NCBI GenBank assembly: GCA_003170275.1
Contig: PNAM01000106.1
Span: 297-36,049 of the forward strand
DNA from: Myxococcales bacterium
GTDB lineage: Bacteria > Myxococcota_A > Polyangia > Palsa-1104
Direction of reading: 5' to 3'
Length of the DNA: 35,753 bases
The notes beneath the pieces were generated by a model. It did not search any database. It was not told where the DNA came from and saw nothing but the letters and a program-made list of their open reading frames with translations. Within the stretch, counting starts at the first letter, position 1; every line of letters begins with the position of its first letter. Of the stretch, positions 1 to 6,479 are shown one piece after another. The position numbers and the translations under genes were made by a program.

Positions 1-867
1 AATGCCGGCCATAACCGCGACCCCATCGTCGAGGCGATCCAGGCACAGGCCGCCGAGCTCGATGGGCTCGCCGCCGCCGGGCTGGCCGTGATCGTTGAGC
101 GCCAGCAGCGTGGCGCGCGGCTCGTCGCCGTCGACCACCTCGAGGCGATAGCCCGGGCCGGCGGTGGGCGTGCGGCGCAGGCTGAGCACCGTGCGGTAGG
201 CGCCGACCAGCACCTCGCTGAGGAACAACCGATCGAGGCGCACGTCCTGCACGCTCTCCTTGCGCGACAGCCAGCTCGGTGCGGACAGGCGCGCGTCGAC
301 ACCGGTGCACAGCTGGCCGACGCGCCGCAGCTTGCCCCACTCGTGCGTCGACGGAATGGCCAGCGCCACCACCGCGTCCACGCCGAACGGGGTCTTGAGC
401 GCGGCCTGCGCGCCGTAGCTCTCCTCGCCCGCGAGCAGGCGCAGCGCGATCCCGGTGGGCGGCACGTCGTGGTTGAGCAGCAAGGTCTCGAGCGCGCGGA
501 ACGCCGACGCCCGCGCCTCGTCGACGGCGGTCTCGGCGCCCGAGCGCTGCTCGCCCGCGCGCTCGCCAAGCAACACGCGCTCGCCCTCGATCATCCCGCG
601 CGTGGTCTCGAGGATGCGCACCGCCACCTCGGCGACGCGGTTGGAGCTCGACGACATGAAGGCGGTCATCGAGAGCTTGACGGTGTCGACCATCGCGTCG
701 AAGCGCGCGCGCTCGCGGCGGGTGGTCTCGTCGAGCTGCGAGGTCTTCTCCAGCGCGGCGTCGATCGCGCGCTGCGCGTGCAAGAGCGCCACCCCGCACG
801 TCACGACCCCGCGCGTCAGCGCCAGGAAGTCCAATTCGTAGGGGAACGGCGACGAGTCTCCATACAC
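1..867 (-). CDS. Hypothetical protein with a central helical region (C-terminus outside the window)
   Basis: The minus strand stays open from the left edge to a GTG at 867, giving at least 289 residues that begin MYGDSSPFPYELDFLALTRG. Residues about 30-110 are rich in Ala, Glu and Arg and look helical or coiled-coil (for example RRERARFDAMVDTVKLSM), followed by a more globular part. There is no signal peptide or membrane segment. I do not recognise the family and assign no function. The start is uncertain: in-frame GTG codons also lie at 897 and 909, and none has a clear ribosome binding site. The plus-strand reading frame over this region has no recognisable protein content and is treated as a shadow. 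Confidence 0.7.
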   Translation of the reverse strand, partial: MYGDSSPFPYELDFLALTRGVVTCGVALLHAQRAIDAALEKTSQLDETTRRERARFDAMVDTVKLSMTAFMSSSSNRVAEVAVRILETTRGMIEGERVLLGERAGEQRSGAETAVDEARASAFRALETLLLNHDVPPTGIALRLLAGEESYGAQAALKTPFGVDAVVALAIPSTHEWGKLRRVGQLCTGVDARLSAPSWLSRKESVQDVRLDRLFLSEVLVGAYRTVLSLRRTPTAGPGYRLEVVDGDEPRATLLALNDHGQPGGGEPIELGGLCLDRLDDGVAVMAGI

Positions 868-963
868 AAGGAGAGGGGGCTCGTGCAGCGGGTCCACGAG
901 CCAAGGCACAGAGCAAACCGCGCGCCAAGGGCGACCCCCGCGGGATCCGGGGCTTTGGCGGAA

Positions 964-1012
964 CCCTCCCTGGTGCGCGCACGCCCAACCGGGAAAAATT
1001 TCCCCAGGAGGG
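964..1012. other. Nested inverted repeats between the FGE-like lipoprotein gene and gene 1
   Basis: An inner perfect inverted repeat GGGAAAAATTTCCC (991-1004) sits inside an imperfect outer pair, CCCTCCCTGG (964-973) and CCAGGAGGG (1004-1012), which differ by one bulged C. The element lies just downstream of the lipoprotein stop (1020) and upstream of the partial gene, so it could terminate or attenuate the minus-strand transcript. A run of five T follows the inner 5' arm on the minus strand, but there is no classic U-tract after the outer stem. Confidence 0.4.
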
Positions 1013-1019
1013 AAACCTG

Positions 1020-1832
1020 CTACCTCGGCGCCGCGCAGCAGCGGAAACCGGTCGAGTAGTCGTGATAGGTGAGCTCATGCGCCGAGGTGACGTAGCGGCA
1101 GCCCTGGCCGTTGATCTCGGCGTCGCCGTAGAAGCCGCCGCGGAACCGGCCGTGGCCCTTGGCGTCGGCGGGGTCCGAGCCCCACTCGTGCAGGTTGCCG
1201 ACGCAGTCGTACAGGCCGAAGGCCGAGGCGCACTTCGGGTAGCTGCCGCTCGGCGCCAGGCCGCCGTCCCACTGGTTGAGCTTGGGGTCGTTGAACTCGG
1301 CGTAGGTCCACAGCGCCGCGTTCGAGCCGAAGAACAGCGCGACGCTCGAGCCTTTGCCTTCGTTGCAGTCGCCGGCGATGTGGGTCTTGCCGCCGTACGG
1401 ATAGTAGTTGGCGGTCGGATCCCCGCCCGAGCAGCCCTGCGCGAACTCGGCGGCGCTGCACAACCGCTTGCCCGCGCTCTGGCACGCCTGGCTCGCCTGC
1501 ACCTGCGAGATGTAGCCTTGCGGCACCGCGCCCGCGGCGTTCTTGGCGCGCAGGGTCAGGCCGTCGACCACCACGTAGGGGGAGTGCGGCGTCTCGTTGC
1601 CGGACGGGTCCAGCTCGACGACAAAGGCCTCGTAGCGATCGATGCACACGCCGCCGTCGGCGAGCGGCACGAGCGCCATCTCCGACGGGCAGGGGCCCGA
1701 CGGCGCCAGGTCGACGGCCGGCGCCACGGAGCCGTCGAGCGCGCCGCCGTCAACCGACGCGCTCAGGTCCGCGGCCGACGACGCGGCGTCGCAACCGGCG
1801 ACCAGCAGGGCGAACGCGCAGGCCAGGCGCAT
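1020..1832 (-). CDS. Lipoprotein with formylglycine-generating-enzyme (SUMF1/FGE-sulfatase) fold
   Basis: 270 residues. The N-terminus MRLACAFALLVAGC is a lipoprotein signal with a lipobox ending at Cys14, followed by a low-complexity Ala/Asp/Ser linker to about residue 45. From about residue 48 to the end it looks like an FGE-sulfatase domain: MALVPLADGGVCIDRYE near the start, a KRLCSAAEF segment, the LYDCVGNLHEWGSD core, RFRGGFYGD and a closing STGFRCC. Most bacterial members of this fold are not sulfatase activators, and I cannot assign the catalytic Cys pair, so an enzymatic role is not claimed. It probably faces the periplasm or outer surface. The sigma-factor gene ends 19 bp upstream. 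A TACCAT box lies 6 bases before the ATG and there is no ribosome binding site, so it may also have its own leaderless promoter. Confidence 0.85.
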   Translation of the reverse strand: MRLACAFALLVAGCDAASSAADLSASVDGGALDGSVAPAVDLAPSGPCPSEMALVPLADGGVCIDRYEAFVVELDPSGNETPHSPYVVVDGLTLRAKNAAGAVPQGYISQVQASQACQSAGKRLCSAAEFAQGCSGGDPTANYYPYGGKTHIAGDCNEGKGSSVALFFGSNAALWTYAEFNDPKLNQWDGGLAPSGSYPKCASAFGLYDCVGNLHEWGSDPADAKGHGRFRGGFYGDAEINGQGCRYVTSAHELTYHDYSTGFRCCAAPR

Positions 1833-1838
1833 TCGACG

Positions 1839-1844
1839 ATGGTA
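1839..1844 (-). promoter_or_regulatory. -10-like TACCAT 6 nt before the FGE-like lipoprotein ATG
   Basis: On the minus strand TACCAT, then six bases, then the ATG at 1832. No Shine-Dalgarno sequence is present and transcription would begin at or next to the start codon. I see no convincing -35. It is one of nine such arrangements in the window. Confidence 0.45.
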
Positions 1845-1851
1845 GCACGCG

Positions 1852-2463
1852 TCAGCGGACGAAGGAGGGCACCAGCAGGCGCAGCCCCGCGCGCTTGGCT
1901 GCTTCGGCGACGGGCGGCTCGAGCGCCGCGGCCAGCTTGAGCCGCGCCTCGTGCAGGCGCCAGGCGATGGTGCCGCTCGGACAGTCGAGCACCACGCCGG
2001 CCTGCTCGTGGGTCAGGCCCTGCAGCGCCACCAGCACCACCGTCGAGCGCATGGGCGCCGACAGGCGGTCGAGCGCGGCGATCAGCCGGCCGTAGATCTG
2101 GCGCAGCTCGGCGGCGCGGCGCGGATCGCCGGACGCGTCCACCTGCACGGCGAGCGCGACGCGCGGGTCGTCCATGCTGGTGGTGCGGCGCCGCTTGTTG
2201 GCGCGTTGCAGGTTGAGCGACAGGTTCACGCCGATGCGATAGATCCAGGTGTAGAACTCCGACGCGGCGCGGAACTCGGGCAGCCGCCGGTAGGCGCGCA
2301 AGAAGGTCTCTTGCGCGATGTCCTCGGCGTCGTCGGCGTCGCCGGTCAGGTGCAGCGCGAGCGCATGGATGCGCGGACGGTAGCGCCGGGTCAGCTCGGC
2401 GAAGGCGTCGGCGTCGCCGGCCCGCGCGCGCGCGACCAGCTCTGCAGGCGTGGGCATGTCCAT
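1852..2463 (-). CDS. RNA polymerase sigma factor, ECF/sigma-70 family
   Basis: 203 residues from the ATG at 2463 (MDMPTPAELVARARAGDADA). Region 2 is clear: an F-x-x-L-x-x-R-Y-R-P helix, DDAEDIAQETFLRAYR and FYTWIYRIGVNLSLN. Region 4 follows near residues 135-185 with LTHEQAGVVLDCPSGTIAWRLHEARLKL, the helix-turn-helix that reads the -35 element. A basic linker (RANKRRRTT) separates the two, as in extracytoplasmic-function sigma factors. A TTG at 2505 would add 14 residues that do not look like sigma sequence. I see no anti-sigma gene beside it. It may be co-transcribed with the zinc-ribbon gene upstream (63 bp away) and the lipoprotein downstream (19 bp away). Its target promoters cannot be read from the window. 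Confidence 0.9.
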   Translation of the reverse strand: MDMPTPAELVARARAGDADAFAELTRRYRPRIHALALHLTGDADDAEDIAQETFLRAYRRLPEFRAASEFYTWIYRIGVNLSLNLQRANKRRRTTSMDDPRVALAVQVDASGDPRRAAELRQIYGRLIAALDRLSAPMRSTVVLVALQGLTHEQAGVVLDCPSGTIAWRLHEARLKLAAALEPPVAEAAKRAGLRLLVPSFVR

Positions 2464-2471
2464 TAGACCCC

Positions 2472-2487
2472 GGAGGCGACTGCCTCC
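2472..2487 (-). other. Hairpin just upstream of the sigma-factor start
   Basis: A perfect inverted repeat GGAGGC-AGTC-GCCTCC (minus strand) ends 8 bases before the sigma ATG. Its 5' arm is the only strong AGGAGG in the leader and would be paired in the hairpin. The arrangement could space or mask a ribosome binding site; a weaker GGGG lies between the hairpin and the ATG. Confidence 0.4.
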
Positions 2488-2525
2488 TTGGATCTTACGG
2501 TGCAACCGCGCGATCTCACCCCGGG

Positions 2526-3602
2526 TTACGGGCGTCCGTGTCGGATGAAGGCATACGTGATCGACAGGGCGGAGCCGCGGAAGCGCTGAAACGACGCCGC
2601 CCTGGCCGCTCGCGCGATGCAGTCGCCGGTGGCGCTACCCGCCAGCGCGCCGCGCACTTCGGCCGACGACACCGCGCCGTCGGGCGCGATGACGAGCGCC
2701 ACCATCACCGGCCCGCGCGCGTCGGCCTGCGCGAAGCACGTCTCGATGCGCGGCTGGACAGACTGAAAGCCGCGCGTCAGCTCCGTCCGCCCGAGGTGGT
2801 CGGGCAGCTCCGCTTCCGACGGTGCGGGTGCGCGTTGGACGGGCGCGTCGTCATGGCTCGCCTGCTCGAGCAGGGCGGTCAGCTCGTCCGGAGCGCTCTT
2901 CGGTGGAGGTGCGACGGGCGCGACGGGCGCGAGCTGGCCGACGGACCTGCGAACGGCAGGGGTCCGACTTGCGGCCCGACTCACCGGGCGGGGCGGGGAA
3001 GCGGGCGGCTCGATGGGCGAACGCGGCGCCTGCGCGACGAGCTCGGCGTGCGCGAGCGGCGTCACCACGGGCTGCGGCGTGGTTCGCGGTGGGAGGTGGG
3101 GCTGTGCGATCGGGACCGCCGGCGCCGGGCGCCGGGTCAGCACCGCCAGCACCGTGCCGCTCAAGGCGAGCACGCTGGCGATCACCACCGCCCAGATCCA
3201 GGCGGGCATCGGCGCCGGCCGCGGCATCAAGATCGGCATCGACAGCGCCGGCGAGAACGTCGGCACGGCCGTCGCGCCCGGATCTTCGGGCGGGCTCGTG
3301 GCGAGCGCGAGGCGCGCCATCGCCTGGATGTCGATCAGCCCCGAGCCCTCACCGCTCGTCACGCTCGGCCTCAGTGCTTGCCGCGGCTGGACGGCGATCG
3401 ATTGGAGCTGGTCGAGCGAGAACAGCTGCGAGGCATCGTTGCGCTCGCCGACGAGCTTGGGTGCGACGTCGGTGATCTCGTCGTCGCTGCGAACCAGGAT
3501 CGTGTGTTGGCACTTCTTGCAGCGAATCTTGACCAGCTTGCCGCGCACCTTCTCGTCGGCAATCGAGTAGCGGGTGGAACAGTGGTCGCAAAGGATGCGC
3601 AT
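2526..3602 (-). CDS. MJ0042-type zinc-ribbon protein with one TM segment and AgmX/PglI (TonB-like) C-terminal domain
   Basis: 358 residues. Residues 1-37 form an MJ0042-type zinc ribbon with C5-x2-C8 and C28-x2-C31. A membrane segment follows at about 134-155 (AWIWAVVIASVLALSGTVLA), then a long Pro/Ala-rich stretch to about 260. The C-terminal 90 residues, with a Cys pair and a final YAFIRHGRP, look like the AgmX/PglI domain that Myxococcota share with TonB-like proteins. I infer a cytoplasmic N-terminus and a periplasmic C-terminal domain that may engage an envelope partner. AGGAG lies about 8 bases before the ATG and supports this start. The architecture is common in myxobacteria. A precise role, such as gliding, secretion or signalling, cannot be assigned. 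Confidence 0.85.
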   Translation of the reverse strand: MRILCDHCSTRYSIADEKVRGKLVKIRCKKCQHTILVRSDDEITDVAPKLVGERNDASQLFSLDQLQSIAVQPRQALRPSVTSGEGSGLIDIQAMARLALATSPPEDPGATAVPTFSPALSMPILMPRPAPMPAWIWAVVIASVLALSGTVLAVLTRRPAPAVPIAQPHLPPRTTPQPVVTPLAHAELVAQAPRSPIEPPASPPRPVSRAASRTPAVRRSVGQLAPVAPVAPPPKSAPDELTALLEQASHDDAPVQRAPAPSEAELPDHLGRTELTRGFQSVQPRIETCFAQADARGPVMVALVIAPDGAVSSAEVRGALAGSATGDCIARAARAASFQRFRGSALSITYAFIRHGRP

Positions 3603-3656
3603 GCGTGAGGCTCCTACTGCTTGGACACCTCACGCGGGCGCTTCCTTTGGCGGGTG

Positions 3657-4178
3657 CTACTTGCCCATGAGTGCCTTGGCCTTGGCTGCGGTCGCCGGAT
3701 CCATCTTCTGCTGGGCTTCCTGGCACTCCTTGCCGTGCGCCATGGCGTAGTTGAGCACCATGCACTGCTGCACGTTGGGGGGCAGCTCCTTGCAACCGGC
3801 GAGGAACTTGTCCTTGGGCGGCATGCTGTTGGTGGTCTTGCCGCCCGGCGGGCCGCTCTTCGCCATGGCCTTCATCATGCCTTCGAAGGCGTTGTAGGCC
3901 TGCTCGCACGCAGTCCCGCCCTTGGCGTCGGCGGCGGCGTTGAGCGCGGCGGCGAGCGCCTTGGCGGGATCGCCCGGCAGCGCGGCGACCGACGAGCCCG
4001 GCGCACCTGGCGTCGCGGGAGCGGCCGGCGCAACGGCCGGAGTAGGCGCGGGCGCGGGCGTGGGCGTTGCGGCTGCAGCGACCGGGGCTGCCGGCTTCGC
4101 CTCTTCCTTCTTCTCGTCGCAGCCCAGAGCCACTGCTGCCATGACAAGGACCATCCCCAGTCGCATCGTTCGATTCAT
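3657..4178 (-). CDS. Small Ala/Pro-rich lipoprotein of unknown function
   Basis: 173 residues. MNRTMRLGMVLVMAAVALGC is a lipoprotein signal with lipobox AALGC (Cys20). A charged DEKKEE stretch and an Ala/Pro/Thr-rich linker run to about residue 65. The C-terminal part has four cysteines and a helical look (ACEQAYNAFEGMMKAMAK, then KDKFLAGCKELP and QQCMVLNYAMAHGKECQE), so a small disulfide-linked helical domain is likely. GGAGG lies 7 bases before the ATG at 4178; the reading frame continues upstream but that part reads as noise. The next gene, the zinc-ribbon protein, starts 54 bp downstream on the same strand. A possible -10 TATGCT lies at 4221-4226 on the minus strand. Function is unknown. 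Confidence 0.8.
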   Translation of the reverse strand: MNRTMRLGMVLVMAAVALGCDEKKEEAKPAAPVAAAATPTPAPAPTPAVAPAAPATPGAPGSSVAALPGDPAKALAAALNAAADAKGGTACEQAYNAFEGMMKAMAKSGPPGGKTTNSMPPKDKFLAGCKELPPNVQQCMVLNYAMAHGKECQEAQQKMDPATAAKAKALMGK

Positions 4179-4200
4179 GCAGGCTCCTCCGTCGGTATGA

Positions 4201-4214
4201 GCGGCGCGCGCCGC
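4201..4214. other. GC-only 14-bp palindrome between rmuC and the lipoprotein gene
   Basis: GCGGCGCGCGCCGC is a perfect palindrome in the 67-bp gap after the rmuC stop and before the next minus-strand start. It could form a strong stem in the lipoprotein leader or act as a weak terminator of rmuC. No U-tract follows. Confidence 0.35.
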
Positions 4215-4245
4215 CGGGGCAGCATAACAGACTCCGTCGGGAAGC

Positions 4246-5364
4246 CTAAGAATCCGCCACGATCGCCAGCGGACGGGCGGCACGATCGAGCACCTCGGCC
4301 GTCGGGATCTCTTCGCCGCTGACCGCGCCCAGCTCGACGAACTTGCGCGCCGAGACCAGCACGCGCGTCTCGAGCGACCCCACCGCTTTGTTGTACGCAT
4401 CGACGGTGTGGTCGAGGCCCTTGCGGATGGAGAGAAAGTGGCCGGCGAGCGTGCGCACGCGATCGTACAGATCGCGTCCGAGCGCGCTGATGCGCTCGGC
4501 GTTCTCGGCGATTCGATCCTGGCGCCAACCGTAGGCCACCGCGCGCAGCAGCGCGATCAAGGTCGTCGGCGTGGCGAGGATCACCTGCTGCCCGGCGCCC
4601 AGCTCGATCAAGGATGGATCCGATTCGAGCGCGGCCGAGAAGAAGCTCTCGCCCGGCAGGAACAGCACCACGAACTCGGGCGTGGGCTCGAACTGCGACC
4701 AGTAGCCCTTGCCGGCGAGCTGCGTCAGGTGGGTGCGGATCTGGCGCGCGTGATCCGCCAGGCGTGCGCGCCGGGTCGGCTCGTCGGGCGCCTCGAGCGA
4801 GGCCAGATAGGCCTCGAGCGGCGCCTTGGAATCGATGACCACGTTCTTTCCGCCCGGAAGGCGCACCACCAGATCGGGTCGCAATCGGCCGTCGTCGGTC
4901 GCGACCTGCTCGTGGAAGTCGCAGTGATCGAGCATGCCGGCGATCTCGACCACGCGCTTGAGCTGCATCTCGCCCCAACGCCCGCGCACGTTGGGCGTGC
5001 GCAGCGCGCGCGACAGCTGATGGGTCTCGCGATGGAGCGTCGCCACCTGTTGGCTGAGCGCGGCGTAGGCGCCGGCGCGCAGCTGCTCCAGCTCGCGTAC
5101 GTGCTCATCGACCCGCTCGAGCGACTCGGTGAGCGGCTGGACCGTCGCGTCGAGCGTCTCGCGGCTGGCCTCCTGGCTCTCGCGCAACGCCTCGACGCTG
5201 AGCGCCTGCAACGCCTCGCGCAGCTTGGGCTCGGCACGCCGTTCGGCCTCGAGCGTGGCCGACAGTCGCGCCGCCTCGAGCCGGGCGCAGTGCAGCAATC
5301 GGGCGGTTCCGACCAGCAGGATCCCGAGGAGGAACGCGACTACGGCGAGCGTCACGGTGAGCAT
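4246..5364 (-). CDS. rmuC: DNA recombination protein RmuC
   Basis: 372 residues with the standard RmuC layout. An N-terminal membrane helix (TLAVVAFLLGILLVGTARLL, about 5-24) is followed by a long coiled coil to about residue 125 and the conserved RmuC domain. Its landmarks are NVRGRWGEMQLKRVVEIAGM, DLVVRLPGGKNVVIDSKAPL, YWSQFEPTPEFVVLFLPGES, QQVILATPTTLIALLRAVAYGW and a terminal SLETRVLVSARKF. The domain has a restriction-endonuclease-like core, and RmuC limits inversions at short inverted repeats in E. coli. The start at 5364 has no ribosome binding site. A TAGGCT box lies 6 bases upstream, within a longer element also found upstream of recC, so a leaderless, damage-regulated transcript is likely. 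It is divergent from the WYL pair, with 57 bp between. Confidence 0.93.
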   Translation of the reverse strand: MLTVTLAVVAFLLGILLVGTARLLHCARLEAARLSATLEAERRAEPKLREALQALSVEALRESQEASRETLDATVQPLTESLERVDEHVRELEQLRAGAYAALSQQVATLHRETHQLSRALRTPNVRGRWGEMQLKRVVEIAGMLDHCDFHEQVATDDGRLRPDLVVRLPGGKNVVIDSKAPLEAYLASLEAPDEPTRRARLADHARQIRTHLTQLAGKGYWSQFEPTPEFVVLFLPGESFFSAALESDPSLIELGAGQQVILATPTTLIALLRAVAYGWRQDRIAENAERISALGRDLYDRVRTLAGHFLSIRKGLDHTVDAYNKAVGSLETRVLVSARKFVELGAVSGEEIPTAEVLDRAARPLAIVADS

Positions 5365-5370
5365 GATCGG

Positions 5371-5394
5371 AGCCTACGAGGGGGGTGTGACATT
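5371..5394 (-). promoter_or_regulatory. Candidate WYL/PafBC-type DNA-damage promoter of rmuC
   Basis: Minus strand: AATGTCACACCC (5394-5383), CCCTCG, then TAGGCT (5376-5371), with rmuC ATG 6 bases later. ATGTCACAC, 8 bases, TAGGCT has the same layout as the mycobacterial PafBC-dependent RecA-independent promoter (TTGTCRGTG, N8, TAnnnT, as I recall it): the TGTCR core and the -10 match, the final GTG does not. The same element at identical spacing precedes recC. It also lies between rmuC and the divergent WYL genes, so autoregulation is possible. Confidence 0.65.
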
Positions 5395-5407
5395 CCAGGG
5401 CGTGGGG

Positions 5408-5413
5408 TATGCT
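5408..5413 (+). promoter_or_regulatory. -10-like TATGCT 8 nt before the first WYL gene
   Basis: TATGCT ends 8 bases before the GTG start at 5422. There is no ribosome binding site, so a leaderless transcript is likely. The -35 zone overlaps the divergent rmuC element (5383-5394), which would allow cross-talk between the two promoters. Confidence 0.45.
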
Positions 5414-5421
5414 GGCCGTTG

Positions 5422-6453
5422 GTGAAGCCGACCGATCGACTGCTCGACCTGATGGCGTTCTTCCTGAAGACGCGCCGCATGGTCACGTTCGACGAGCTGC
5501 GCGACGCGTTTGCCGAGGACTATGGCGAGGGCTCGGACGCGGCGGTCAAGCGCAAGTGGGAGCGCGACAAGGCGGACCTCCTGGCGCTCGGCCTGCCGCT
5601 CAAGTACGTGGCGCCGGACGACGACGAGGACGACGGCGAAGGGGGCTACCTGGTCGACCGCGACAAGGCGTATCTGCCCGAGCTCGCGCTCACCCCCGAC
5701 GAGACCGCGGTCCTGTACCTGGCCGGGCTGTCGCTGTCGGCCGAGCCGAGCTTTCCGTACCGTGAGGCGCTCTCGATCGCGCTCGCCAAGATGCAGCTTC
5801 GGGTCAACGCCAGCTCACCCAATAATAATGATGACGAAGCGGCGCTGCAGGGGCGCGTGCTGATCGACGTGGCCGAGCGCACCGCCGATGGCGCGGTGGC
5901 GGCGCGGCTGCAACAGCTCGAGGACGCGATCACGCGGCGCAAGCGCGTGACCTTCGAGTACCACGCGCGCTCGAGCGGCGCGGTCAGCGCGCGCAGCGTC
6001 GATCCGTATGGGCTGTTCTGCCGGCAGGGGTGGTGGGCGCTGGTCGGCCACTCGGCGGAGCGCAAAGCGGTGCGCGTGTTCCTGGTGCATCGGATGCGCG
6101 ATCTGGCGGTGAACGCCAAGCAGCCGGGCACGCCCGACTTCGAGATGCCGACGGATTTTCGCTTGTCCGAGCACAGCCGCACGCCTGCCTGGGGCTACGA
6201 CGTGGCCGATCCCGTGCTGGTCACGCTCGAGGTGCGCGAGGAGTTCGCGTGGCTGGCGGAGAACGAGCTGCGCACGACCGGCGAGCCGGGCGTGGGCGGC
6301 TGGCGGCGCTTCTCGGTGGAGACCACCAATCCGGACGCGCTGGTCTCGTGGGTGCTGCAGCTCGGCGCCAAGGCGCGCGTGGTCGGCCCCGACGAGGTGC
6401 GCGCGCGCATCCGCTCGGCGCTGCAGACCGCGCTCGCGCAGGCCGGCACTTGA
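5422..6453 (+). CDS. WYL-domain transcriptional regulator, PafB-like
   Basis: 343 residues from GTG 5422 (MKPTDRLLDLMAFFLKTRRM). Residues 1-65 form a winged helix with the PafB-type signature RLLDL...TRRMVTFDEL and KRKWERDKADLLALGLPL. A GYLVDRDKAYLPELALTPDE hinge follows, then the WYL domain at about 165-235 with GWWALVGHS (203-211) and RVFLVHRM, and a C-terminal WCX-like extension (PVLVTLEVREEFAWLAE onward). The WYL core reads WWA rather than WYL. In Mycobacterium PafB works with PafC as a transcription activator of DNA-damage genes. The second WYL gene starts 26 bp downstream. The divergent rmuC and convergent recCBD make DNA repair the likely target. Odd point: three AAT codons (5821-5829) encode an Asn run, unusual in this GC-rich genome. 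Confidence 0.9.
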   Translation: MKPTDRLLDLMAFFLKTRRMVTFDELRDAFAEDYGEGSDAAVKRKWERDKADLLALGLPLKYVAPDDDEDDGEGGYLVDRDKAYLPELALTPDETAVLYLAGLSLSAEPSFPYREALSIALAKMQLRVNASSPNNNDDEAALQGRVLIDVAERTADGAVAARLQQLEDAITRRKRVTFEYHARSSGAVSARSVDPYGLFCRQGWWALVGHSAERKAVRVFLVHRMRDLAVNAKQPGTPDFEMPTDFRLSEHSRTPAWGYDVADPVLVTLEVREEFAWLAENELRTTGEPGVGGWRRFSVETTNPDALVSWVLQLGAKARVVGPDEVRARIRSALQTALAQAGT

Positions 6454-6479
6454 CGCCTGACGGCGCAAGGAAGGGGGAT

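Noticed and set aside
4408..5421. Upstream extension of the PafB-like gene by 338 codons
   Set aside because: It is antisense to rmuC and shows no domain; the PafB-type N-terminus begins exactly at GTG 5422.
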